NCBI GenBank assembly: GCA_937919925.1
Contig: CALFOT010000081.1
Location: 1-55,157, forward strand
DNA from: an uncultured bacterium
GTDB taxonomy: Bacteria; Planctomycetota; UBA1135
Direction of reading: 5' to 3'
Length of the DNA stretch: 55,157 nucleotides
Within the stretch, counting starts at the first letter, position 1. Each line of letters opens with the position of its first letter. Of this stretch, positions 26,083 to 34,700 are shown in pieces. The notes under the pieces were generated by a model. That model was not told the origin of the DNA and made no database searches. It saw nothing but the letters and a program-made list of their open reading frames with translations. The translations under genes were made by a program, and so were the position numbers.

Positions 26083-26578
26083 TAGGGTTCCACAGGAAAA
26101 CAAATGGGGGAATGAATGTTCGCCCAATAAAGGGCGGGGGTTCATGACCATAGCAATTTGCTTTCCTTTTGGGATTGGAAATTTTCGTGTAATTGGGATT
26201 TAAGCTGACGCATTTTTCGGCAATAATTTTTAACCTTTCCTCGGTTCCCCTGGGTCGCAGGGCGTCAACCGCCATGCATTCCCTTTTGTTACGGCTAAAT
26301 ATAGGTTTTCGCTTTTTATCTGGCCAGCATTCCTCAACCTATTGATGACGCGGGGCAATCTTCTGCATCGCGAGCGCCAGTGAAGTGCCTTGCCCCTTTT
26401 TTTCCTTCTGTTGACCGCTTGTAGGCTCCGAAAAAAAGGGCGCATGACATAAAACTCCTTTCATGCAATTCCATGTTCACCAAATACACGCGGGCATTTT
26501 TCACCATGCTGGGCGTTTCCATTATCCCAAATCATGCCTATGTGGATTAGCGGTCGCTGCTTAGGAGGGGTCGCTAAT
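26083..26578. other. Divergent intergenic region upstream of the sigma-like gene and the GCS2 gene
   Basis: This is the longest stretch without a confident gene (about 496 bp). It must hold leftward signals for the sigma-like gene and rightward signals for the GCS2-CBS gene. Visible elements are the 11-bp inverted repeat at 26394-26440 (separate entry) and an AT-rich stretch at 26155-26240 with a repeated TGGGATT. A strong ribosome-binding site, AGGAGGGG, lies at about 26562-26570 before the GCS2 start. Short ORFs here look like chance. Confidence 0.5.
26394..26440. repeat. 11-bp inverted repeat with oligo-T/oligo-A arms
   Basis: Arms CCCTTTTTTTC (26394-26404) and GAAAAAAAGGG (26430-26440) are exact reverse complements around a 25-base loop. 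In RNA this would form a hairpin with a weak A-U core. It sits between divergent promoters, about 140 bp before the GCS2 start. It could be an attenuator, a regulator-binding site or chance. Confidence 0.5.
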
Positions 26579-28501
26579 ATGGGTTCCATGGGCGACTTCA
26601 ACGTCAACTCCTATCGGGATGAGGAGCAGCTGCGGCTGTTCACCAAGGCACTGCTGCGTGACATGCAGGCGCTTGAGTACATGCTCAAAAACGATATGTT
26701 CGAGAACGATCGCCAGCGCATCGGTGCGGAACAAGAGATGTTCCTAGTCGACCGCGCGATGCGCCCCGCGAATCTTGGTGGTCGCATTCTTGAGGCCGTA
26801 GAGGACTCCCATTTCACTCCGGAGTTGGCGCAGTTCAACCTGGAGTGCAATCTCGATCCACTGGATTTTCACGGCGATTGTCTCGCCAAGCTCGAGCGCC
26901 AAAATAACGAACTCGTCAATAAGGCGCGGGTTGCTGCGCGCGAGGCCGGCGGCCACGTCGTCTTAACAGGCATCCTTCCCACTCTGGAAATGGAGGACAT
27001 GTCGCTCGATAACATGACCCCAAATCCACGTTATTACGCGTTGAATGATGCGCTGGCCCGCATGCGAGGCGGTGATTTCCAGCTGCGTATTAAGGGTATT
27101 GATGAACTGCAACTCACTCATGGCACCATCATGCTGGAGGCCTGTAACACTTCCTATCAGGTGCATTTACAAGTTTCCGCCAATCAGTTTCCGCTGCACT
27201 ACAACCTAGCGCAACTAATCGCTGCGCCGGTGCTCTCCTGTGCGGTCAACTCGCCGATTCTGTTTGCGAAACGGTTATGGCGTGAAACACGGTTGGCGCT
27301 GTTTCAACAATCCGTCGATACCCGCTCCTCTGAACTGCACTTGCGCGAAATGATGCCGCGTGTCATGTTCGGTACATCTTGGGTAAAGGATTCTGTGGTA
27401 GAGCTTTACCGCGAAGACATCGCCCGCTTTCGCTCGTTAATCGGTGCCGAAAACTATGAGAGCCCTATGGAGGCGATTGCTGCCGGACGGCCGCCGCTCC
27501 TCAATGCCCTGCGGATGCACACTGGCACCATCTATCGTTGGAATCGTGCCTGTTATGGCATTAGCGCTGGCAAGCCGCACTTGCGCATTGAAAACCGTCT
27601 GCTTCCAGCAGGGCCTTCGGTGGTGGATGAAATTGCCAACGCTGCGTTTTGGCTTGGCCTGATGCGTGGCATGGCTGAGGAATACGGCGATCCACGTGGC
27701 CGCTTTGAATTCGACGATGCCAAAAATAACTTGCTGGCCGCCGCTCGCTTGGGCTTGGATGCGCAGTTGCGTTGGGTTGATCATAAAACCTACCCCACGC
27801 ACGATTTGATTCTTACCGTTCTGTTGCCTCTGGCACGCCGCGGACTCGAAAGTCGTCAAGTGGATGAAGCCGATATCAGCCGTCTGCTCGGCGTCATCCG
27901 CGAGCGAGTCACGCAAGAAAAAACTGGTGCGCAATGGATGCTTTCTTCGGCAGTGGAGATGCGCCGCACCGCCAATGTTTCAGAAACTTTGTCCGCTTTG
28001 GTGAGCTGCTCCATTCACAACCAGGAAACAGGTGCGCCCCTGCACGAGTGGCCGCTGGCGGAAGTCTGTGATACGAGCATGTCGTGGAGCGATCAGTACG
28101 AACGGATTTCCTCGCTGATGAATACTGATTTGTTCACGGTGCGCCAAACCGAATTGGTCGACCTTGCGGCCAATATGATGGATTGGTGGCATTTGCGCCA
28201 TATTCCAGTGGAGGATGATGATCACATTCTGGTGGGGCTACTCACCCACCGTGTACTGATGCGCTTTGCTTTCAACCGAGGTTCCGAAGATGTTCAAGTG
28301 CCTGTTTCAGAAGTCATGGACGCCCACCCAATTTGCGTGAGCCCAGAAACCAGGACCCTGGATGCTATTGCGTTGATGCGCCAAAAGAAGATATCCTGCT
28401 TGCCTGTAGTGGATGCCAAACACCGGCTTATAGGGCTCATTACGGAAGACATTTTGATGGGCATTGCCGCTCGTTTACTCGAGCAAAAACTCAAGGATTA
28501 A
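26579..28501 (+). CDS. GCS2-family carboxylate-amine ligase fused to CBS domains
   Basis: The first ~450 of 640 residues match the glutamate-cysteine-ligase 2 / YbdK family, which couples ATP hydrolysis to joining a carboxylate and an amine. The nucleotide and metal signature appears as I-G-A-E-Q-E-M-F-L-V-D near residue 50. Residues about 500-635 form a CBS (Bateman) pair: one repeat around L-V-D-L-A-A-N-M-M ... L-V-G-L-L-T-H-R and a second with V-M-D-A-H-P-I-C-V-S ... L-I-G-L-I-T-E-D. CBS pairs usually bind adenine nucleotides and regulate the attached enzyme. ATG 26579 has a strong AGGAGGGG eight bases upstream. The AstE-like gene follows 18 bases later. Whether the product is gamma-glutamylcysteine or another amide cannot be told. 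Confidence 0.82.
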   Translation: MGSMGDFNVNSYRDEEQLRLFTKALLRDMQALEYMLKNDMFENDRQRIGAEQEMFLVDRAMRPANLGGRILEAVEDSHFTPELAQFNLECNLDPLDFHGDCLAKLERQNNELVNKARVAAREAGGHVVLTGILPTLEMEDMSLDNMTPNPRYYALNDALARMRGGDFQLRIKGIDELQLTHGTIMLEACNTSYQVHLQVSANQFPLHYNLAQLIAAPVLSCAVNSPILFAKRLWRETRLALFQQSVDTRSSELHLREMMPRVMFGTSWVKDSVVELYREDIARFRSLIGAENYESPMEAIAAGRPPLLNALRMHTGTIYRWNRACYGISAGKPHLRIENRLLPAGPSVVDEIANAAFWLGLMRGMAEEYGDPRGRFEFDDAKNNLLAAARLGLDAQLRWVDHKTYPTHDLILTVLLPLARRGLESRQVDEADISRLLGVIRERVTQEKTGAQWMLSSAVEMRRTANVSETLSALVSCSIHNQETGAPLHEWPLAEVCDTSMSWSDQYERISSLMNTDLFTVRQTELVDLAANMMDWWHLRHIPVEDDDHILVGLLTHRVLMRFAFNRGSEDVQVPVSEVMDAHPICVSPETRTLDAIALMRQKKISCLPVVDAKHRLIGLITEDILMGIAARLLEQKLKD

Positions 28502-28519
28502 CCCTATTTAGGCGATGAA

Positions 28520-29740
28520 TTGGGTGAGCCTCCCCCTGCCACTAGCTTGAATCCAGCCTCATCTACCGCACCCGCTTTGCAGCACTACTCGCGTGTCCTC
28601 GGCCGTTATGAGGGCCAGCAACCTGGGCCTTTGGTGCTCTGCGTGGGTGGCATCCACGGCAACGAACCGGCTGGAATTCATGCTCTGCAACAGGTGTTTG
28701 AAATTTTGCAAAGCACCCAGCCGAAAATGCGTGGCACACTGGTTGGATTGAGCGGCAACATTCGCGCTCTGGAAGTGGGTACCCGCTTTATTGATCACGA
28801 TTTAAACCGTGCCTGGAAACCTTCTCGCATGGAGACTCTTGAGAGCCTGAACGACGGCTGTGCGGAAACTCTCGAACAGCGGGAATTGCTCGCCACCATC
28901 CGCACAATGGTTCGTGGTCAGCGCGGCCCTTTTTACTTTTTGGATTTGCACACTTCGTCGGCCGAAGGCGAGCCCTTCGCCTGCATCGGCGACACCATCC
29001 GCAACCGCAAGTTTGCGCAAAGCTTTCCAGTGCCAGTAATTTTAGGTTTAGAGGAGCAGCTGGAAGGAGCACTACTGGAACACTTAAATAATGCCGGCAT
29101 GATTACGATGGGGTTTGAAGCAGGACAGCACCGTGCTACTTCCTCCGTAAGCAATCATGCCGCTGCAATTTGGCGGGCGTTAGTCGGCGCGCGCTGTCTG
29201 CGCGAAAGCGAATGCCCTCAGGCAAGAGATGCCGCCAAGTTACTCGAAACCAGTCGCAACGGTCTGCCGCGCTGGCTGGGTGTCCGTTACCGCCACGCCA
29301 TTACCGAGGCCGACGGCTTCCAAATGCGACCTGGTTATCGCAATTTTCGCCCTCTGCAGCCGCACGAAATTGTGGCCGATGATCAAATTGCTGGGGGCAT
29401 TCGTGCCAACTACAAATCACGCATGATTTTGCCCCTCTATCAAGGCAAAGGGGATGATGGTTTTTTCCTGGCACTGGAGATTCACCCCGCCTGGCTGGCG
29501 ACCTCAAGGTGGATGCGTCGACTCCGTTTCGATCGCGCAATTCACTTACTACCTGGGGTCCGGCGTATACGCGGCGGCCATGGCCAAGAGGCTCTCCACG
29601 TCGACCGACGGATCGCGCGCTGGTTCCTGGTTGAAATATTTCACCTTCTCGGGTTTCGCAAACGTCGCATTCACGGCGACCATTTTTTAGTCGAGCGACG
29701 TAAGTTTGATCTCAAAGGTCCGCCACACCTGGAGCTCTAA
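28520..29740 (+). CDS. Succinylglutamate desuccinylase / aspartoacylase family zinc hydrolase
   Basis: This metallo-hydrolase belongs to the M14-like AstE/AspA family, which removes acyl groups from N-acyl amino acids. Zinc-site residues are visible in G-G-I-H-G-N-E-P-A-G (His and Glu) and later L-D-L-H-T-S-S. Substrate-side motifs include D-H-D-L-N-R-A-W. The only in-frame start near the preceding stop is TTG 28520, with AGG about seven bases upstream, giving 406 residues; the C-terminal ~60 residues are Arg/His-rich. It directly follows the GCS2-CBS ligase in the same direction, so it may hydrolyse an amide made by that ligase or by the converging ATP-grasp protein. Confidence 0.8.
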   Translation: MGEPPPATSLNPASSTAPALQHYSRVLGRYEGQQPGPLVLCVGGIHGNEPAGIHALQQVFEILQSTQPKMRGTLVGLSGNIRALEVGTRFIDHDLNRAWKPSRMETLESLNDGCAETLEQRELLATIRTMVRGQRGPFYFLDLHTSSAEGEPFACIGDTIRNRKFAQSFPVPVILGLEEQLEGALLEHLNNAGMITMGFEAGQHRATSSVSNHAAAIWRALVGARCLRESECPQARDAAKLLETSRNGLPRWLGVRYRHAITEADGFQMRPGYRNFRPLQPHEIVADDQIAGGIRANYKSRMILPLYQGKGDDGFFLALEIHPAWLATSRWMRRLRFDRAIHLLPGVRRIRGGHGQEALHVDRRIARWFLVEIFHLLGFRKRRIHGDHFLVERRKFDLKGPPHLEL

Positions 29741-29748
29741 CGAAGCAC

Positions 29749-31338
29749 TCAGCGGCTCGTGCGGAACAGTTTCCACAACTCCTGCAGCGTGCTGGCAGTT
29801 GCGCCAGCGTTGACGTTGGCTGCCGCGATGCGGAAGGCATCGCGCCATGTTTGACGCAGTACTCTGCGCGCATAGGCAACGGAGTGCTGCGGATCATAGA
29901 TATGCGCCGGCTCGCCGGTCAATCCGTTGAGTTCTAAAACCTGAATGTTACGGCCAGTTTGGAGGTCGGCCACCGACGGCACGCGTATGTCATAGCGGCC
30001 AAGGTAAAAACCCGACGCGCGCTGACTAATTTCATCGACGACCTTTTCGAGAGCAGGTGTCAACAAATCGTTGCAGTCGAAAAACGCAGCGCCACGACTG
30101 TGCGTGCCGAGTGGACTCAATTCCACGATTTTCCCAGCCGTCGGCACATCAAATATGCGCTCGGCATGGGTGGCCAACAAACTGCGCGCCATCGCTACAT
30201 GCCGAGGATGTTGAAGGATTAATTGCTCGAGATTCTTTTTGCCGTCCCCGCAAACGACTGGCGGCTGCTTGGCCGAAAGACTCACCACATTGCCATATTT
30301 TGCGCCGGGGAAACGCAAGTAGGAAATGCCAAACTCCAAGCCATGGATGAATGGTTGCGCAAGCGCAGCGCGCGGAAAATCCGTAAACCAAGCGGCTGCC
30401 TGTGCTTGGTTGTGAATCAACACCACTCCGTTGCCACGCTCGCCAGCATCGGGCTTCAGGATGAAAGGGTAAGCGATGGCATGCTGATGACGCCAGCGCT
30501 CAAGCCGCAAAAGGCGGTCTCTTACCGTTTCTGCGGCGGGGAATAAACACATGGCCGGTACGCCTTCTCCGGCAAGCTTGGTAAGTAGCGCTCCCTTTGA
30601 TTCGCCAACCAGGCCACCGCCTTCGAGGGCTGGGTTCACGGCGGTAACGAGCGTAAAGCTGCGCTGACGAATGGCTTGCCAAAGGATGGTGACAAGCACC
30701 GGCCAGTAAAGACGCCAACGAGGCCAGTATTCCCAACACCATTGGCGGCGTATTGCCCCGACCATCAAACGCCTGCCACGCCAAGAAAAAAGCGGCACGA
30801 TGAGGCGCGTCATCAACAAAACTAGCCCGCCAAGTGCAACCAAGATCCCGAGCGCGTGGTCCTCGAAACGCTGCAAAACATATTCGGCGTGCTCGCCAAA
30901 CTGACTGGCAAACCACACTAAACTTGGCGCCCACAACAAGCAAGCCAAACTGAAATACAGAAAGAAACTGAGTGGATTCGTACGCAACACACCAGCGGCG
31001 AAATAAGTTGGCAAACGCAAGCCAGGCGTAAACCGCGAAATAAAAATCACCGCAAGCCCGCGCCGGGAAAACCAAGCCGAAGCTCGTGCTACCGCTGCTT
31101 CGTTCGTAAGCCAACGAAGGGGGCGGCGGCGCAATGCCGGACGGCCCAAATAACGGCCGGCCAAATAGAGAAGCATATCGCCAGCCAGAATACCGCAATA
31201 GCACGCCAGACTTGCGGCCAACCAATGGATGCGGCCTTGGGAAACCATCAGGCCAGCGCTTATGCAGGCAAGGTCTTCCGAAATCAGAGTCGCTGCAGCC
31301 AGACTCAGCATCAACAGGATGATCTCTGCATCAGGCAT
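29749..31338 (-). CDS. DedA/VTT membrane protein fused to an ATP-grasp ligase
   Basis: Residues about 1-190 match the DedA family: several membrane helices plus the re-entrant motif S-R-F-T-P-G-L-R-L-P at about 101-110. DedA proteins in other bacteria act as undecaprenyl-phosphate or phospholipid flippases. Residues about 215-500 look like an ATP-grasp carboxylate-amine ligase. The nucleotide Lys lies in I-L-K-P-D-A-G-E-R-G-N-G (K296), and metal-binding residues in Y-D-I-R-V-P (D450) and L-E-L-N-G (E469, N471). The ligase should be cytoplasmic. It is four bases downstream of the PlsC-type gene and convergent with the AstE-like gene eight bases away. Substrates are unknown. Confidence 0.78.
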   Translation of the reverse strand: MPDAEIILLMLSLAAATLISEDLACISAGLMVSQGRIHWLAASLACYCGILAGDMLLYLAGRYLGRPALRRRPLRWLTNEAAVARASAWFSRRGLAVIFISRFTPGLRLPTYFAAGVLRTNPLSFFLYFSLACLLWAPSLVWFASQFGEHAEYVLQRFEDHALGILVALGGLVLLMTRLIVPLFSWRGRRLMVGAIRRQWCWEYWPRWRLYWPVLVTILWQAIRQRSFTLVTAVNPALEGGGLVGESKGALLTKLAGEGVPAMCLFPAAETVRDRLLRLERWRHQHAIAYPFILKPDAGERGNGVVLIHNQAQAAAWFTDFPRAALAQPFIHGLEFGISYLRFPGAKYGNVVSLSAKQPPVVCGDGKKNLEQLILQHPRHVAMARSLLATHAERIFDVPTAGKIVELSPLGTHSRGAAFFDCNDLLTPALEKVVDEISQRASGFYLGRYDIRVPSVADLQTGRNIQVLELNGLTGEPAHIYDPQHSVAYARRVLRQTWRDAFRIAAANVNAGATASTLQELWKLFRTSR

Positions 31339-31341
31339 TTG

Positions 31342-32148
31342 CTAATCCGGAATGCCGTCGTCATCGCTGGGGTTTAAGCGGCTCCAATCGTGCAACGGTT
31401 CGAACATTTCGTTCATCCGCTCCGCCACTTTTTCTGCCAGTGCGAGGCGGCTCTCCCCGATGATGGGTTCCGGTGCCAAACGCAGGCGCACCTCGACGCG
31501 CGGAATTTGGAATACCCCGAGCAGGTGATCAGAAAATGTCATGGCGCCCCACCAGCACAGTTTCAGTTCCACAGGGAAACGCACATCAGGTATTGCATAG
31601 AAAATGCAGCCAACGTGCACGGGCATGTTGGCACGCAAAGCCACTTCAAACATGTTGCGACGCAAGCGCAAAATGCGCCCCCCGGAACTGCTGGTACCTT
31701 CCGGGAAAACGACAACGCCGTTGCCAAGCGCTAAACGCTCCTGGATAGCTGCTACCGCTGGCAGCACCGCAGTTTTGCGGGTGCGGTCAATGAACATGGT
31801 GCCTGCGGCACGAATCAGCGGACCGAGACCTGGCCAATGTGCGAGTTCGGCTTTGCCAAGAAAATAAACATTCATCTGACTCCACAACACCAACACATCC
31901 ATATAGGAAAGATGATTCGTGACCAAAAAGAATGGCACTTGCGGCAACGGACCTTCTCGGGTCACGTGAAAGCCCATGATGCGTAACGCAACGCGCGCCC
32001 ACATGGTCATCAAGCGCACGCGAAGGTGCGAGCCTGCGCGGGCGGAAAAGCGCCACACAATCCATGGCAAAACCCAGCTGATCACGAGGATCAGGATGCT
32101 GAGTAGAATCAGCGGGGCGCGAATGGCGATGCGAAGGAAACCCGGCAA
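31342..32148 (-). CDS. 1-acyl-glycerol-3-phosphate / lyso-lipid acyltransferase (PlsC family)
   Basis: This 268-residue protein has an N-terminal membrane anchor (about residues 10-32), the catalytic motif N-H-L-S-Y-M-D (NHx4D type) and the substrate-phosphate motif F-P-E-G-T-S-S, all hallmarks of PlsC acyltransferases. Such enzymes transfer a fatty acyl group to a hydroxyl of lysophosphatidate or, in the OlsA branch, of lyso-ornithine lipid. Because the OlsB-like N-acyltransferase gene lies only eight bases upstream, the OlsA role is attractive, but general phospholipid synthesis is equally possible from sequence. Confidence 0.82.
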   Translation of the reverse strand: MPGFLRIAIRAPLILLSILILVISWVLPWIVWRFSARAGSHLRVRLMTMWARVALRIMGFHVTREGPLPQVPFFLVTNHLSYMDVLVLWSQMNVYFLGKAELAHWPGLGPLIRAAGTMFIDRTRKTAVLPAVAAIQERLALGNGVVVFPEGTSSSGGRILRLRRNMFEVALRANMPVHVGCIFYAIPDVRFPVELKLCWWGAMTFSDHLLGVFQIPRVEVRLRLAPEPIIGESRLALAEKVAERMNEMFEPLHDWSRLNPSDDDGIPD

Positions 32149-32156
32149 TGCGGCAA

Positions 32157-33011
32157 TTAGTGGGCTGCGAAGTTTTGGAACGTGCGCTCATCCATTTCCT
32201 GCAAATCCACAACGGTAAAGAAATCTACGGTGTGGAAGCGCCAGTCATGAGCGGGAGGCCCGCATACCTTAGCGCCGTAGCGCAAATATATTCCGAACAG
32301 AGATGGAATCTCTAGCGTGAGAGAGTCATCTGGATGCGGCAGGGGGTTCGGCATACAGCGAAATCCTTCATGTGGCTGGACTCGAAGGTTCGCATGGACA
32401 TGGCCGTGACGTTCGAGATAGCTCAACATACGCTGGCCTTCGAGATGGGATTCCGTCGGCAGCGAATTGCAGCCGAAAAACCAGCGCTTGTCGTGCCACA
32501 GCACATAGGCAGCCAAACCGCGCCACAACAAGAATAGGGTACGACGGTTGCGGTGATCTTGGCGCACGCAGGCGCGGCCCAGCTCGACGGCGTTTGCCAG
32601 CATGGCTTCCGGCAGCGAACTTAAGTCGAAAAACTCACTGCTGTAAAACCCAGTTTTTGCACTGCGGGCAGTCGCGGCGGTTTGCAAACGATAGGTGCCA
32701 ACGACTTCCGGGGGTCGCCCCGCGCTGAGGCTGGCGATGCCATCTGGGAAATACTCCACGATCAGATGGTGGCAGCTAGCATCGAAGAAATCGCGGTCTT
32801 CGCCAGTGGCATGGGCTGAAGCAAGGCCCTCGCCCATCTCCAGGTTAAAAACCTCGTAGCGCAGACGGCAGGCAGCGGCAACATCTGCCGCATGGATGGT
32901 GAAGCGCACACGATATCGGCCGCTTACTTCCAAAAAAGTTGGCACTGGCTCACGGCTGGAAGTGAGCGTGGTGGCGGGAAAATGAGGGGCGGTCGAGGCG
33001 GAGCTTGGCAT
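32157..33011 (-). CDS. OlsB-like acyl-ACP-dependent N-acyltransferase
   Basis: This 284-residue protein resembles the GNAT-fold family that includes OlsB, which acylates the alpha-amino group of ornithine. It has an A-A-C-R-L-R-Y-E-V-F-N-L-E-M segment near residue 45, a V-G-T-Y-R-L-Q strand, a V-E-L-G-R-A-C-V motif and the following L-W-R-G-L-A-A-Y. Product and amino-acid specificity are inferred from family. The gene heads a minus-strand trio with the PlsC-type acyltransferase and the DedA/ATP-grasp fusion. The OlsB/OlsA pair would make ornithine-type aminolipids for the membrane. Confidence 0.75.
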   Translation of the reverse strand: MPSSASTAPHFPATTLTSSREPVPTFLEVSGRYRVRFTIHAADVAAACRLRYEVFNLEMGEGLASAHATGEDRDFFDASCHHLIVEYFPDGIASLSAGRPPEVVGTYRLQTAATARSAKTGFYSSEFFDLSSLPEAMLANAVELGRACVRQDHRNRRTLFLLWRGLAAYVLWHDKRWFFGCNSLPTESHLEGQRMLSYLERHGHVHANLRVQPHEGFRCMPNPLPHPDDSLTLEIPSLFGIYLRYGAKVCGPPAHDWRFHTVDFFTVVDLQEMDERTFQNFAAH

Positions 33012-33097
33012 TGGGGAAGCCGGTAACTACAGAACATCCTAACGACCAGCTTTCCTGGATTCTCGGCCCAAGCGCCTTTGTGACAGAAAAAATACTG

Positions 33098-33499
33098 TTA
33101 TTGGAAACTTGCTGGATTTCGCGGCAAACCGCGCAGCTCCTGGTCAGACGCGGGATACGCGCGCGCTTCGATTTTTCCATTCGCGCCTTTGAAAAGTTCC
33201 ACGGTAGTAAAAAAACGGCCGCGGTCATCCTGGCCCGTGAAAAGAAACTGGTACCGGGAGCCTGCAAGCTTCTCGTTTTCAAGCATTCTTCCGGCGAAGG
33301 CAAGAGCATTGACGATGCGACCTTCAAAGTATGGGGAATCCTTGTGAAATCCTTCGGTCTCGATGGCGTCACGGGTGCTGCGGAAATTTACCGCCCAAAT
33401 ACCCATAGTAAAAACGCTCATCATGATGACCAATAACATGGCTGAGCCACGCTGACGGGAGCCATCTGTGCGACTGTATTTTTTGTTTCTCAATTTCAT
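33098..33499 (-). CDS. Pseudopilin-associated protein (GspK/PilX-like N-terminus)
   Basis: This 133-residue protein has a basic N-terminus, then R-G-S-A-M-L-L-V-I-M-M-S-V at about residue 17, a hydrophobic helix as in GspK/PilX-type minor pilins. The rest is short and I cannot match it to a family. ATG 33499 overlaps the preceding gene's stop as ATGA, which favours it over 33511. It is much shorter than true GspK (~300 residues), so it may be a reduced minor pseudopilin. Confidence 0.55.
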   Translation of the reverse strand: MKLRNKKYSRTDGSRQRGSAMLLVIMMSVFTMGIWAVNFRSTRDAIETEGFHKDSPYFEGRIVNALAFAGRMLENEKLAGSRYQFLFTGQDDRGRFFTTVELFKGANGKIEARAYPASDQELRGLPRNPASFQ

Positions 33500-33996
33500 C
33501 GCTGCCTCCATACCAAAGTAACTTCGTGGCGTTCCGGATCAATGCCATCTGCAATTTTGATATGTATTTCCTGATTGCGCAAACGTCCGACATCGAATCC
33601 GGTCAAACCAGTAGCAACCACAAACGCAGTACCTGTGTGTAAATCTACACGAGTGAGAGTTCCGTCTTTGTAGCTGTATTGAATGCCGCGATCAGCTTCC
33701 TTCGCCAAGAGACCAAACTTGCGGCCAACTGCGGTTTCACGACGGACCAACAATGCGGTTTCTGATTGGCGTTCCACCTGTGCGGCTCCTCCAAAATCGC
33801 GTGCCAAATAATCTACGGCAAGATGTAACTCGCTAATCGTTTTTGAGCGATCTTGCAGCTCCAAAATCATTTCTGAAAAGGGCCGCTGCGCGCGCGCCAC
33901 CATGGTGGCAAGCAGGGACAGCATGGTCACCACGATGGTTAGCTCCAATAGAGTGTGGCCAGTGCGGCGCCGGGATGGATTGGGTGATGGGGTCAT
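33496..33996 (-). CDS. Prepilin-type minor pseudopilin (GspJ/GspH-like)
   Basis: The 166-residue protein has a basic leader and a prepilin cleavage/methylation segment T-G-H-T-L-L-E-L-T-I-V-V (residues about 12-23), with Glu at the expected fifth position after the likely cleavage site, followed by a hydrophobic helix. The remainder resembles a minor pseudopilin globular domain. ATG 33996 is preceded by an AGAGGAAAGG-like ribosome-binding site. It is coupled by ATGA to the downstream GspK-like gene. It probably takes part in a type II secretion or type IV pilus-like machine whose other parts are not in this block. Confidence 0.65.
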   Translation of the reverse strand: MTPSPNPSRRRTGHTLLELTIVVTMLSLLATMVARAQRPFSEMILELQDRSKTISELHLAVDYLARDFGGAAQVERQSETALLVRRETAVGRKFGLLAKEADRGIQYSYKDGTLTRVDLHTGTAFVVATGLTGFDVGRLRNQEIHIKIADGIDPERHEVTLVWRQR

Positions 33997-34700
33997 TCCT
34001 TTCCTCTGCCTTTGCCACCCTTGCCGCCGTCCTTGTCCTTGTCCTTGTCCTTGCCGTTGTCCTTGACGACCACTTTCATATGGTGTTGGCCTATGAAGAG
34101 TTTTGGCTCAATGGTCACGGTGGTGTCACTGGTGCCAACCTTGGCAGAATCGTAGTGAAGCGTTTTTCTGGATTTCAGTCGGCTACGCCTATGACGGAAA
34201 TCAACACGAATTTCTTCACGCGTGACCCTGCGCGTGGACAACGCCGGCCAAACCTCTCTACCAGCCGTTTTGATACGCGTAATGCAATCACTCTGGCTTG
34301 GGGGCATGATGATCTTTGGTATCGCACCGACAAAATCCTTACGCGCGAAATCACCTATCAAGGTTCAGCAGCTTCGGTACGCAACCTTTATTGGGCAAAC
34401 AGCGTGCTGTTTGAAGATACGTTGCCAACCACTGTATGTGGTGCAAACGCAACTCGCTTCACACTTGCAACCCGCGAGTATGCAAGCCAGAACGCCTTGA
34501 TTGTGGCGCGTTCGATCCAGCAAGACATGCTGGAGATCCCAACTGCAGTGGCTTACCCACTACGCCCATCAGCTGCTTTGTTGGAACTGCCAAACGCTGG
34601 CGGCGGCATTGATCAATGCCTTTACACAACTTACGAAGGTGCAGATACGCGCAACGCCGCGGACTTTCTGATTCACCTGGTTGTTCACCAAGTTCCATAA
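33987..34700 (+). CDS. Uncertain ORF, possible hypothetical protein
   Basis: This is the longest open frame in a region otherwise without a gene. From ATG 33987 it would encode 237 residues beginning with a hydrophobic, Val/Leu-rich stretch (about residues 10-28) that could be a membrane segment. However, that stretch is the reverse strand of an AAGGAC hexamer repeat. The frame stays open for more than 230 codons, which is unlikely by chance, but the translation matches no family I know and there is no good ribosome-binding site. Its 5' end overlaps the divergent pseudopilin start by ten bases, and its last codons lie in a large inverted repeat. Confidence 0.3.
   Translation: MGSFLSSAFATLAAVLVLVLVLAVVLDDHFHMVLAYEEFWLNGHGGVTGANLGRIVVKRFSGFQSATPMTEINTNFFTRDPARGQRRPNLSTSRFDTRNAITLAWGHDDLWYRTDKILTREITYQGSAASVRNLYWANSVLFEDTLPTTVCGANATRFTLATREYASQNALIVARSIQQDMLEIPTAVAYPLRPSAALLELPNAGGGIDQCLYTTYEGADTRNAADFLIHLVVHQVP

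Noticed and set aside
26200-26310. Possible cyclic-di-GMP (GEMM-I) riboswitch before the GCS2 gene
   Set aside because: A GGGTCGCAGGGC stretch loosely resembles one half of the aptamer, but the GGCAAACC-type half and matching stems are missing.
33993-34361. Minus-strand ORF with a Lys-Asp-rich tail ending by ATGA at the pseudopilin start
   Set aside because: Only a TTG start after a nearby stop, no recognisable domain, and in antisense register to a longer open frame; the ATGA can arise from any ATG followed by A. Left open as an alternative in the findings.
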